Source: Candidatus Ruminimicrobiellum caprinum
Lineage (GTDB): Bacteria; Elusimicrobiota; Endomicrobiia; Endomicrobiales; Endomicrobiaceae
Assembly (NCBI GenBank): GCA_017413305.1
Contig: JAFPUA010000158.1
Location: forward strand, 1 to 39,049
DNA: 39,049 nt
Direction: 5' to 3'
The translations under genes and the position numbers were made by a program. The notes below the pieces were generated by a model, which was not told where the DNA came from, did no database searches, and saw only the letters and a list, made by a program, of their open reading frames with translations. Shown piece by piece: positions 8,285 through 15,014 of this stretch (the first letter of the stretch is position 1; each line of letters opens with the position of its first letter).

Positions 8285-10225
8285 ATGTCTAATCTTCATT
8301 TAGTTACCGGGTATGCCGGTGTTGAACACGTTACTTCCAATGACCACGGTTCACTTAATGCCGCTATCATGGGGAATGGTGAATTTGTTCTTGAACGGGG
8401 TAACCAATTTGCTGCAAGCATTCAATCTAATAATAAGGTTAGGGTTCTTGATGGTGATATGCTTATGCAAGGTAGGCATATTAGACTTAAAGAAAACACC
8501 TATGTTGATCTAAACTTTGATAACGGAACACAAGGTTACAAGCGCCTTGATTTAATTGTTGTACGTTATTCAAAGAGTTCAACCACAGATGTTGAAGAAG
8601 CAAATCTTGTAGTTATCAAAGGTACACCTTCTGAAACATCTTATAATGTACCTGATAAAATTACCGGGGATATTCTTAACGAAAGCGCACTTGAAAATGA
8701 TACCGTTCTTTACAGGGTGAAATTTGATGGGCTGAATATTCAGCCGCTTGAAAAGGTGTTTGAAACAATTACCACCTTGGAAACCCTTGAAGAAGATATT
8801 CAAGATACTATTGATGAAATGGTTGAAGATGCGGAAGAAAGGGTTTCAGAAGCAATAGGGCAGCTTTGCACCTTAACCATTACCACGGATGAAAGATTGA
8901 TTGGTTTATCTATAACCTGTACTAATGGGGAAGATACCTTTACCAAAACAGTTCCAGATACTAAAAAAGTTGTTTTCAATCTTCCTTCCCTTGGAACATG
9001 GACGGTTAATAACCCGGTTAAGCAGCAAACCAAAAGTGTTGTCATGCAGTATTACGGGGAATATAACCTTGAACTTTCTGGATATACAAAGCTTTCTGCA
9101 ATCATTGATTTCAGTAAGTCAAACCCTGATTCCATGGTTACTTATGCGGATGAACTTGAAGGATTTACCAAGAAAAGTGACGCAATTCTTAGCACCCCCA
9201 TTTTTGCAGCTTTGAAGAATTGTGTTCTTAACAATGGTGAAGTTGTAAAGTATTTGAACAAATCCAATTTCAGCAAGTATGAAGATGATACTTCTTCTGA
9301 CATTACCACTCTTGGTAATGATGTTATGCTTGAAATTGGGAAGCGTCTTGGTTATCTGATTGAATGGATTGATTCTAATAAGCTGAAAGTTTCCGTAACA
9401 GACAAACCCAATGATGCGGCTTATAAGTATGATGCTTTTTCACTGGATAGCTATAACGATTGCGATAAAATTTATATCGGTGTTTATAAAGGCTATGCAA
9501 GCGGAAATAAGGTTTATAGTTCCAGCGGTAAAGCGCCGACAGTTTCACAGACTATAACAACCTTCCGTTCTTGGTGTAGGGCAAGGGGTGACGGTTACCA
9601 ACAGCGCACATGGGGCAGCGTTAAACTCATGCAATGCCTGTATATTCTTTATACCGGAAACCTTAATTCACAGTCTGCTATTGGTTATGGCTATGTTAAT
9701 TCAAGTCATAATGCTGGCGTTAATACAGGTGGAACAAATGCTTATGGGTTCAATTCAGAAGTAATCAAAGGAACTAATCCTTCTTATATGACAGACCAAA
9801 ATCATCAAGTCAAGTGCCTTGGTATTGAAGATTTTTGGGGTAATTATTGGGAATTTGTTGATGGGCTTCATTCCGGGGCTAACAGGCAGATTCTTACTTG
9901 TGATATTGCCGCTAATTTCAATACAAGCGGTTCGGGATATGAAGATAATGGTAATGGCGGGGTTTCCGCTGATCTTGGAAATTATATGAGTATGGTTCAA
10001 GGCGGTTCAAATGCTGGATTTACCCCTAAAACTGTTAGCGGTTCTGAAACTACTTATCTATGCGATTATGCTTATTTGAGGGTGTCTTGTCTTGCTATTT
10101 TCGGTGGTGCGTGGAATAATACGGGTGGAGCCGGTGCTTTTCGGCTTGATCTTAGTTACGCTGATTCTTTATCCGGTGCCGGTGTCGCTTGTCGCCTGAT
10201 GTTTATGCACAAAGAAACAGCTTAA
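8285..10225 (+). CDS. Receptor-binding tail protein, DGR target with C-type-lectin-like end
   Basis: 646 aa. The N-terminal 150 residues (HLVTGYAGVEHVTSNDHGSLNAAIMGNGEFVL..., VRVLDGDMLMQGRHIRL) are the baseplate-attachment module found on many Bacillota phage tail-tip proteins. A short acidic helical stretch around 160-190 (LEEDIQDTIDEMVEDAEERV) could trimerise it, followed by a beta-rich domain. The C-terminal 250 residues resemble the formylglycine-generating-enzyme/C-type-lectin fold used by DGR-diversified proteins; DFWGNYWEFVDG corresponds to the conserved GNVWEW element. Residues 594-638 are the variable repeat, matched 265 bases downstream by a template repeat with adenine-only differences. 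Eight residues follow before the stop. This protein most likely contacts the host surface, and its tip is diversified by the DGR. Confidence 0.9.
   Translation: MSNLHLVTGYAGVEHVTSNDHGSLNAAIMGNGEFVLERGNQFAASIQSNNKVRVLDGDMLMQGRHIRLKENTYVDLNFDNGTQGYKRLDLIVVRYSKSSTTDVEEANLVVIKGTPSETSYNVPDKITGDILNESALENDTVLYRVKFDGLNIQPLEKVFETITTLETLEEDIQDTIDEMVEDAEERVSEAIGQLCTLTITTDERLIGLSITCTNGEDTFTKTVPDTKKVVFNLPSLGTWTVNNPVKQQTKSVVMQYYGEYNLELSGYTKLSAIIDFSKSNPDSMVTYADELEGFTKKSDAILSTPIFAALKNCVLNNGEVVKYLNKSNFSKYEDDTSSDITTLGNDVMLEIGKRLGYLIEWIDSNKLKVSVTDKPNDAAYKYDAFSLDSYNDCDKIYIGVYKGYASGNKVYSSSGKAPTVSQTITTFRSWCRARGDGYQQRTWGSVKLMQCLYILYTGNLNSQSAIGYGYVNSSHNAGVNTGGTNAYGFNSEVIKGTNPSYMTDQNHQVKCLGIEDFWGNYWEFVDGLHSGANRQILTCDIAANFNTSGSGYEDNGNGGVSADLGNYMSMVQGGSNAGFTPKTVSGSETTYLCDYAYLRVSCLAIFGGAWNNTGGAGAFRLDLSYADSLSGAGVACRLMFMHKETA
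10063..10198 (+). repeat. DGR variable repeat (VR)
   Basis: 136 bases at the 3' end of the receptor-binding gene align without gaps to 10328-10463. There are 25 mismatches, all at adenines of the template: 22 A to G, 2 A to T (10073, 10157) and 1 A to C (10110). They change 18 of about 45 residues, for example template Asn to Tyr, Gly, Asp or Ser and Thr to Ala. Base 10199 is the first mismatch not at a template A, followed by a 5-base match (TGTTT), so the 3' end is the likely site where cDNA synthesis starts. Confidence 0.95.
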
Positions 10226-10248
10226 TTACGTTCACGTTTTTTGTATAT

Positions 10249-10511
10249 AGGTAGTACCGAAGTGACAAACAGCGTAAAAGGTTAGACCACATCACTTGAA
10301 TAATTGACAAAAACCACTTTTAAGAAACGATTATGCTAATTTGAAGGTGTCTTGTCTTACTATTTTCAGTGGTAAATGGAATAATACGGGTAAAACCGGT
10401 ACTTTTCAACTTAATCTTAATAACACTGATTCTTTATCCAATACCAATGTCACTTGTCACCTATTGTTTTCCCAAAATAGGTATCTTCTTAGCAAGGTGA
10501 CGGTACTACCT
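10249..10511 (+). ncRNA. Predicted structured DGR RNA carrying the template repeat
   Basis: An 11-base segment AGGTAGTACCG at 10249-10259 is perfectly complementary to CGGTACTACCT at 10501-10511, so the two flanks of the template repeat can pair. Directly abutting it, AAGTGA (10260-10265) pairs with TCACTT (10292-10297), allowing stacking. Downstream, TTACC/GGTAA (10511-10524) and GAACCG/CGGTTC (10556-10561/10572-10577) form further hairpins before the reverse transcriptase gene. In the studied Bordetella phage DGR, sequence flanking the template is needed for cDNA priming, so a folded RNA is expected. No protein gene is credible in this interval. The exact ends are not visible. Confidence 0.6.
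10328..10463 (+). repeat. DGR template repeat (TR)
   Basis: Matches the variable repeat except at adenines (see 10063-10198). It is rich in AAT, AAC and ACT codons in the frame of the target (N, N, T residues), the usual design that lets adenine mutagenesis sample many residues without stops. Three codons (AAG at 10343-10345 and two AAA) could become stops if the first A became T. The 3' flank TTGTTTT differs from the target's ATGTTTA at non-adenine positions, the sort of difference that separates template from target start sites. It lies between the target gene and the reverse transcriptase gene, in the same orientation. Confidence 0.95.
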
Positions 10512-10612
10512 TACCCCTTGGTAAAACAGGGAACTTAGAAATTCCCCATTATTCAGAACCGTATTAGTAACCGGTTCGCAGGTGAAAATTCGGGAAGGAA
10601 AACATCAAATAA

Positions 10613-11743
10613 ATGAAAAGGCATGGTAATATCTATGACAAAATCTGTTCTATAGAAAATTTGCGAGAAGCACACCGCAACGCAAGAAAGGATAAGTTGT
10701 TTTATAAAGAAGTTCAAATGGTTGATAGCAACCCTGATTACTACCTTACACAGATTCAAGAAATGCTATCAAGTGAAACCTATGAAGTTTCTGAATATAC
10801 TTATTCGGTCATTAATGACAAAGGCAAAAGCCGTGATCTTGCAAAATTACCATATTTCCCGGATAGAATTATTCAATGGGCTATTATGCTTCAAATTGAA
10901 CCCGTTTTCATGGAAACCTTTTGTTATCATACTTGTGCAAGCATTAAGCAAAGGGGAATAAGCCGGGTTGTTGATTTGATGCACGAATACTTAAAAGATA
11001 CGAAAAACACAACTTATTGTTTTAAGATGGATGTATCAAAATTTTATCCCAGTATTGACCATGATATTTTGAAGAAGCTGCTTAGAAAGAAATTCAAAGA
11101 TAAAAGGCTTCTTAAATTACTGGATAAGATTATTGATAGCGCAATTACAGAAACCGGTGTTCCAATAGGTTCTTATCTTTCACAATATCTTGCTAATTTC
11201 TACCTTTCATATTTTGACCATTGGATGAAAGAAGAATTACATCTTAAATATGTAGTTCGTTACATGGATGATATTGTTGTTTTATCAAGTTCAAAGCTGC
11301 ATTTACATATTGTTCAAGCGCAAGTTAAACAGTATTTGAACACGGAACTAAATCTAACAATTAAACCGAATTATCAAATATTCCCCGTTGAAAAACGGGG
11401 AATTGATTTTGTCGGATTCCGTTTCTATCATGGGAAAACCTTATTGAGAAAGTCAACCTATAAGAAGATGAAACGAAAGATGCGGAAGATATTGAAGAAG
11501 CAGATGAAGAATCAGCTAATCAATTATTCTGAATTCTGTTCAATCAATTCTTATGCCGGTTGGCTTAAATTATGTGATGGTTACCGCCTTTCACAGAAAT
11601 ACATTATTCCGGTAATACCTTCTTTATTGCGCTATTACAAAGAAATCATTCTTGGAAATAGCAAGAAATCCCCTATAAAGAAGGAAAATGCTTTTATCAA
11701 ATATAAAGAAAACTTGATTAAGAAAGGATTGCTTCAAGAATGA
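10613..11743 (+). CDS. DGR reverse transcriptase
   Basis: 376 aa, error-prone reverse transcriptase that would copy the template RNA into mutagenised cDNA. Visible motifs are FKMDVSKFYPSIDHDIL (palm motif with the first catalytic Asp), GVPIGSYLSQYLANFYLS, where the (I/V/L)GxxxSQ signature separates DGR enzymes from group II intron enzymes (QGxxxSP), VVRYMDDIVVL (the YMDD catalytic box) and a KRGIDFVGFRFY motif. The basic C-terminal thumb region (KKMKRKMRKILKKQMKN) probably binds RNA. There is no protease, integrase or maturase domain. The start MKRHGNIYDKI is typical of the family although its GGAAGG site is about 14 bases away. The stop overlaps the next gene (ATGA). No Avd-like gene is seen nearby. 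Confidence 0.95.
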   Translation: MKRHGNIYDKICSIENLREAHRNARKDKLFYKEVQMVDSNPDYYLTQIQEMLSSETYEVSEYTYSVINDKGKSRDLAKLPYFPDRIIQWAIMLQIEPVFMETFCYHTCASIKQRGISRVVDLMHEYLKDTKNTTYCFKMDVSKFYPSIDHDILKKLLRKKFKDKRLLKLLDKIIDSAITETGVPIGSYLSQYLANFYLSYFDHWMKEELHLKYVVRYMDDIVVLSSSKLHLHIVQAQVKQYLNTELNLTIKPNYQIFPVEKRGIDFVGFRFYHGKTLLRKSTYKKMKRKMRKILKKQMKNQLINYSEFCSINSYAGWLKLCDGYRLSQKYIIPVIPSLLRYYKEIILGNSKKSPIKKENAFIKYKENLIKKGLLQE

Positions 11744-12027
11744 AAGATTTAGGTGTTGTTCATGGAAGCGGATTACAGGCTAAACCGGTAATCTATTCAG
11801 ATGATACGGTTTATGTTCACACTGATATTAAGCAGCTTGAAGAATATGGTGGTGAACCTGTTCAAGACTTCTTTGAATATCATGAATATCAATATGATGT
11901 TCAAGAATGGTTTGAATTAATCGGGGATGAAAACAGTTCCTTGAAAGCTGATCTTCTGGACACACAGGAACAGCTTACAGATACACAGCTTGCCCTTGTA
12001 GAAGTATATGAATTGATTGGGGGTTAA
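11740..12027 (+). CDS. Small acidic tail-region protein
   Basis: 95 aa, acidic, with start overlapping the reverse transcriptase stop (ATGA), so coupled to it. The first part has strands around VIYSDDTVYVHTDIKQLEE and an aromatic-rich stretch (FFEYHEYQYDVQEWFELIG); the end is a predicted helix, DLLDTQEQLTDTQLALVEVYELIGG, of the type found in small proteins after phage tail-fibre genes. It lacks the basic four-helix character of the DGR accessory protein Avd, so I do not assign it to that role. Confidence 0.6.
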   Translation: MKDLGVVHGSGLQAKPVIYSDDTVYVHTDIKQLEEYGGEPVQDFFEYHEYQYDVQEWFELIGDENSSLKADLLDTQEQLTDTQLALVEVYELIGG

Positions 12028-12031
12028 TGTC

Positions 12032-12142
12032 ATGGCTAAAGTGTATGCTGATCTAATTAGAAAGGGCTTAAAAACTCTTGACGATGTTCCCGAAAAGTTG
12101 CGGGAAGAAGTCAGAAAAATTCTTGAAGGTGATAACCGGTGA
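12032..12142 (+). CDS. CD1375-like small protein, copy 1
   Basis: 36 aa, MAKVYADLIRKGLKTLDDVPEKLREEVRKIL..., a short protein seen after tail-fibre genes in Clostridia phages and prophages. It follows the previous gene by four bases. The next gene encodes a clearly related sequence (MAVVYATLIIKGKKTINDVPIRIREQVKQVL), so the pair arose by tandem duplication. The conserved VYA-LI-KG-KT--DVP---RE-V core suggests a folded helical hairpin. Function is unknown. Confidence 0.7.
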   Translation: MAKVYADLIRKGLKTLDDVPEKLREEVRKILEGDNR

Positions 12143-12186
12143 TAAACTGGATTATCATAATTCTGTTTGGAAAGAAGGTGTATGAA

Positions 12187-12327
12187 ATGGCTGTTGTCTA
12201 TGCAACCCTTATCATCAAGGGCAAGAAAACTATCAATGATGTTCCTATCAGAATTCGTGAACAGGTCAAACAGGTTCTAATTGATTTGGATTTGCCCGAA
12301 TTAGCAGAAGAAACCGAAGGGGTATAA
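12187..12327 (+). CDS. CD1375-like small protein, copy 2
   Basis: 46 aa, paralogue of the preceding gene. I chose the ATG at 12187 because an AAGAAGGTG site lies just upstream and because it aligns with the start of copy 1; the same frame is open from a GTG at 12139, which would add 16 hydrophobic residues (INWIIIILFGK) as a possible but weaker alternative. It ends 21 bases before a strong hairpin that probably terminates the tail transcript. Confidence 0.65.
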   Translation: MAVVYATLIIKGKKTINDVPIRIREQVKQVLIDLDLPELAEETEGV

Positions 12328-12348
12328 AAACATACTACCCTAACACCA

Positions 12349-12391
12349 AAAGCGCCTATATGAGCTTATATAAAGCTTACATAGGCGCTTT
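12349..12391 (+). terminator. Hairpin terminator between tail and lysis genes
   Basis: AAAGCGCCTAT (12349-12359) pairs perfectly with ATAGGCGCTTT (12381-12391), 11 bp, and the 21-base loop can itself form AGCTT/AAGCT. The run after the stem is only TTT followed by ACTC, so termination may be partial, letting some transcripts reach holin and endolysin. Confidence 0.7.
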
Positions 12392-12417
12392 ACTCTTAAC
12401 AGAAAGGAATTATTAAA

Positions 12418-12837
12418 ATGAAAGCTTCAATTTGTGCGGGAATCGGGATTATTGGTGGTTTTATCGCTTCCCAATTTGGGGGGTGGGATGCCGCTTTGAC
12501 CACACTTATTATTTTTATGTGCGTTGATTACATTTCCGGTATTGTGGTTGCCGGGGTATTTCACGCTTCCAAGAAAAGTGAAACCGGGGCGCTTGAGAGC
12601 CGTGCCGGTTGGAAGGGTTTGATTAGAAAGTGTTTTACCCTTCTGTTTGTGCTGGTTGCTCATAGGCTTGATTTAGCTATTGGAGTTGAATATATCCGTG
12701 ATACCGTCATTATTGGATTTATGGCTAATGAACTGATTTCCATTGTAGAAAATGCCGGTTTGATGGGTATTCCGCTTCCCCCGGCTATTACCAAAGCTAT
12801 TGATATTCTTACCCGGAAACAGGAAGAAGGAAAATAA
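12418..12837 (+). CDS. Phage holin (phi-LC3/holin family 4 type)
   Basis: 139 aa membrane protein. Hydrophobic segments cover about residues 4-20, 27-47 and 66-82 plus a weaker one near 95-110; DYISGIVVAG...GALESRAGWKGLIRKC is the signature loop of the toxin secretion/phage lysis holin family (Phage_holin_4_1). It would form the membrane lesion that times lysis and releases the endolysin. An AGAAAGGA site precedes the ATG, and the endolysin gene follows four bases later. Confidence 0.9.
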   Translation: MKASICAGIGIIGGFIASQFGGWDAALTTLIIFMCVDYISGIVVAGVFHASKKSETGALESRAGWKGLIRKCFTLLFVLVAHRLDLAIGVEYIRDTVIIGFMANELISIVENAGLMGIPLPPAITKAIDILTRKQEEGK

Positions 12838-12840
12838 AAA

Positions 12841-13686
12841 ATGACCGCTGTTGAAAAAATTGTTGCCCTTGCAAATTCGGAAGTTGGTTATCATGAAAAA
12901 GCTTCCAATGCAAGCCTTGACGATAAAACAGCTAACAGCGGAACAGGCAATTACACCAAGTATGCCCGTGATCTTGATGCAATCCCCAATTTTTACAACG
13001 GCAAGAAAAACGGGTATGCTTGGTGTGATATTTTTGTTGATTGGTTATTTGTCAAGTGCTTTGGCGCTGCTTTGGCTATGCGGATGCTGTATCAGCCTAC
13101 TTACAGCGCCGGGGCGGGTTGTCTTTATTCAGCCCAATACTATAAGCAGAACGGTGCTTTTAACAATATCCCGGAAGTTGGTAATCAAATCTTTTTCAGC
13201 TACAGCGCCGGGGAAGTTTCCCATACCGGTATTGTGGTTGCTGTTGACGGGAACACGGTAACAACCGTTGAAGGTAATAGTTCTGATGGTACTTATCGAA
13301 GAACCTATAACCGGAACATTGGCAGTATTTACGGTTACGGAAAACCCAATTATGCCCTTGCTGGAAATGTAGATGAATCAGCGGAACAGGCTACAGGTGA
13401 AGCACAAACCCCCGTTACCCCTTCCACCCCTTCCACCCCGGTAACCGGAACAATGGTAACTGTTGAATTACCCCTTTTGAAAAAGGGCGCTATTAATGAT
13501 TCTGTTGAAGCAGTTCAAACCCTGTTAGAACATTGGGGTTACAGTTGCGGAAGATGGGGTATTGATGGTGATTTTGGAAATGACACAGAAGCAGCGGTTA
13601 AAGAGTTCCAGACACAGCACTATTTAACCGCTGATGGTGAGGTTGGAAATATGACCTATAAGGCGCTTTTTGGCCTTTTTTCGTGA
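12841..13686 (+). CDS. Endolysin: CHAP domain plus peptidoglycan-binding domain
   Basis: 281 aa. Residues about 1-175 form a CHAP-type cysteine amidase/peptidase domain: AWCDIFVDW holds the nucleophile Cys, SHTGIVV the His and VEGNSSDG the third polar residue. A Pro/Thr linker (TPVTPSTPSTPVTG) leads to a PG_binding_1 domain (LLKKGAINDSVEAVQTLLEHWGY...GIDGDFGNDTEAAVKEFQTQHYL...GEVGNMTYKALF). There is no signal peptide, so export depends on the holin. The last codons overlap a terminator hairpin. Confidence 0.93.
   Translation: MTAVEKIVALANSEVGYHEKASNASLDDKTANSGTGNYTKYARDLDAIPNFYNGKKNGYAWCDIFVDWLFVKCFGAALAMRMLYQPTYSAGAGCLYSAQYYKQNGAFNNIPEVGNQIFFSYSAGEVSHTGIVVAVDGNTVTTVEGNSSDGTYRRTYNRNIGSIYGYGKPNYALAGNVDESAEQATGEAQTPVTPSTPSTPVTGTMVTVELPLLKKGAINDSVEAVQTLLEHWGYSCGRWGIDGDFGNDTEAAVKEFQTQHYLTADGEVGNMTYKALFGLFS
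13660..13681 (+). terminator. Intrinsic terminator overlapping the endolysin stop
   Basis: AAGGC (13660-13664) and GCCTT (13673-13677) make a short stem with an 8-base loop, followed by TTTT. It lies inside the last codons of the endolysin gene and would end the late transcript. Confidence 0.5.
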
Positions 13687-13805
13687 TACTAATGTGTTAT
13701 TTTTACCCCTGTTTTGTGGGTGCTTGTGCAAGCTTGAAATGCTTGAAATACTGGACTTTTTAGCCCGTTGCAAACCTTAAAATTTATGATATAATATAAA
13801 CAGAA
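13687..13805. other. Intergenic segment next to integrase: tandem 9-mer, candidate attP region
   Basis: Between convergent endolysin and integrase genes. It contains GCTTGAAAT twice in tandem (13732-13740, 13741-13749) and a sigma-70-like promoter. The phage attachment site usually lies beside the integrase gene, and the 9-mer pair could be arm-type sites, but I cannot identify a core without the bacterial junctions. Confidence 0.35.
13768..13795 (+). promoter_or_regulatory. Sigma-70-like promoter running into a hairpin
   Basis: TTGCAA (13768-13773), 16-base spacer, TATAAT (13790-13795). Transcription would start near 13802, immediately before the 14-bp hairpin at 13806-13844, so only a very short RNA could be made unless termination is overcome. 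Further on it would run antisense to the integrase gene. Confidence 0.4.
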
Positions 13806-13844
13806 ATAGCGGGAAATGCTTGTTTTTAGGGCATTTCCCGCTAT
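13806..13844. terminator. Bidirectional terminator between lysis and integrase genes
   Basis: A 14-bp perfect stem, ATAGCGGGAAATGC (13806-13819) with GCATTTCCCGCTAT (13831-13844), loop TTGTTTTTAGG-like and ATTTTG after it on the + strand. It lies 8 bases past the integrase stop on the - strand and also downstream of the endolysin, so it can serve both convergent transcripts. Confidence 0.75.
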
Positions 13845-13851
13845 TTTGTTA

Positions 13852-14871
13852 TTAATTAGTGATTAGTTCAATATTCTTTCTCAGTTCATCAATGTTTTTA
13901 TGGGTATAAACTCTTTCGCCGGTTTCCTTAGATTTATGACCCATTAACCTATCAATACAAACCTTATTTGCCCCGGCTGAATCAAGCCTTGATCTAAAGG
14001 TATGCCGGGTTTCATGGGGTGTATGTTCCATTTCAAGTTGCTGCATTAAGGTGTTCCAGATTTCCCGGTATTGACTAACGCTTAGTTTCTTTCCTTGGTA
14101 TTCAAACAGGTAACCGCTTTTAGATTGGTTTATCCGTTGTTCAACTATAGGTTGAATTTTTGAATGAATCGGAACAATCCGGTTCTTTCCCGCCGCTGTT
14201 TTAGTTCCCCCGGTAATAGTCTTTTCCTTTTGGTCAATATTTGAAATCTTAATTTCAAGAACTTCCGAAATTCTAAAACCGGTGTAAAGGAAGAAAGCTA
14301 ATGAATCTGCATAAGGTAATTGCTGGTTATCCCAAACCCGTTTTACTTCTTCATCTGTGAAAATCGTTTTAGTAGTTTCCGGGATGCTTTCAGAAGTCAG
14401 AAGGTCAGAACAGCATTTTTGAATAATGTCTAATTCAGAAGCAAACCGGTCAAGATGCCCCCAAAGGTTTTTAATTGCCCCTTGTGTGCTGTACCCATGT
14501 CCACAATTATCAATGCAATCTTGCATATGATAAGATTTGATTTGGTTATAGCGGTATTTTTCATATTTTTGACAATGCTTATAAGCTGATTTTAAAGAAC
14601 AAAGGTTTGATCTACCAAGTTTAATAGCACGTTTTTCAAGCCAAAGTTCATAAAGTTCTTTTAAGGTGATCTTTGCAGCGTCTATATCCCATGGGGATTT
14701 GTTGTATTCCGCAAGCATGATTAACCCGGCTTCTTTGGTTTCCGTATAGCCGATATTGATTAGAATGGGATAACCTTTTTCATTCTTCCCATTGCTTTTC
14801 CTTACCGCCCATGGTTTACGGCGATTTCCAGACAGCTTAACAACTGTACCATATCCATTAGGATTTTTCAT
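13852..14871 (-). CDS. int: Tyrosine integrase
   Basis: 339 aa, site-specific recombinase that would insert and excise the prophage. The N-terminal part has the AP2-like/arm-binding look (MKNPNGYGTVVKLSGNRRKPWAVRK, GYTETKEAGLIMLAEY), followed by a SAM-like core-binding helix bundle. The catalytic residues are visible in order: Arg in LYTGFRISEVLE, Lys in GGTKTAAGK, H-x-x-R in HTPHETRHTFRS, His in LMGHKS and the nucleophile Tyr in RVYTHKN. I start at 14871, where AAAGGGAATG lies at normal distance; an ATG at 14889 in the same frame would add six residues but has no spaced site. Gene direction is opposite to the structural and early genes. Confidence 0.93.
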   Translation of the reverse strand: MKNPNGYGTVVKLSGNRRKPWAVRKSNGKNEKGYPILINIGYTETKEAGLIMLAEYNKSPWDIDAAKITLKELYELWLEKRAIKLGRSNLCSLKSAYKHCQKYEKYRYNQIKSYHMQDCIDNCGHGYSTQGAIKNLWGHLDRFASELDIIQKCCSDLLTSESIPETTKTIFTDEEVKRVWDNQQLPYADSLAFFLYTGFRISEVLEIKISNIDQKEKTITGGTKTAAGKNRIVPIHSKIQPIVEQRINQSKSGYLFEYQGKKLSVSQYREIWNTLMQQLEMEHTPHETRHTFRSRLDSAGANKVCIDRLMGHKSKETGERVYTHKNIDELRKNIELITN

Positions 14872-14888
14872 GATTTCATTCCCTTTCA

Positions 14889-14917
14889 TTGACTTTTGGG
14901 GATGAAGTGATTATAAT
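14889..14917 (+). promoter_or_regulatory. Strong sigma-70-like promoter with flanking inverted repeat
   Basis: TTGACT (14889-14894), 17-base spacer, TATAAT (14912-14917). GATGAAGTGATT (14901-14912) and AATCATTTCATC (14939-14950) form an 11-of-12 inverted repeat around the -10 box and expected start, which could be an operator. No protein gene follows on this strand; it points into a candidate small RNA ended by a terminator. The same TATAAT also reads TATAAT on the - strand and might serve the integrase gene, but with a poor -35. Confidence 0.55.
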
Positions 14918-14923
14918 GAACAG

Positions 14924-15014
14924 TGCATAGCCCATAGAAATCATTTCATCCTTGGTTTCTTTGGTTATTCATCCCGCCCGGTTGACTGTTGCAGCAGTTG
15001 ACCGGGCAATTTTT
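14924..15014 (+). ncRNA. Candidate orphan small RNA
   Basis: The promoter at 14889-14917 predicts a start near 14924, and a hairpin with a T tract ends at about 15014, giving an RNA of roughly 90 nt. There is no open reading frame with a start and ribosome binding site inside it. It lies upstream of and opposite to the integrase gene but does not overlap its coding sequence. A role in controlling integration or host genes is only a guess. Confidence 0.4.
14976..15014 (+). terminator. Hairpin plus T tract ending the candidate small RNA
   Basis: GCCCGGT (14976-14982) pairs with ACCGGGC (15001-15007); after a two-base mismatch the stem continues with four more pairs (ACTG/CAGT). It is followed by AATTTTTTG on the + strand, the layout of an intrinsic terminator in this direction only. 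Confidence 0.6.

Noticed and set aside
10341..10538. 65-aa frame in the template repeat region
   Set aside because: It is a copy of the target's C-terminus caused by TR identity; no ribosome binding site and RNA template function explains it.
10613..11743. Retron or group II intron origin of the reverse transcriptase
   Set aside because: Adenine-specific VR/TR pair and IGxxxSQ motif identify a DGR; no intron domains or msr/msd-like structure seen.
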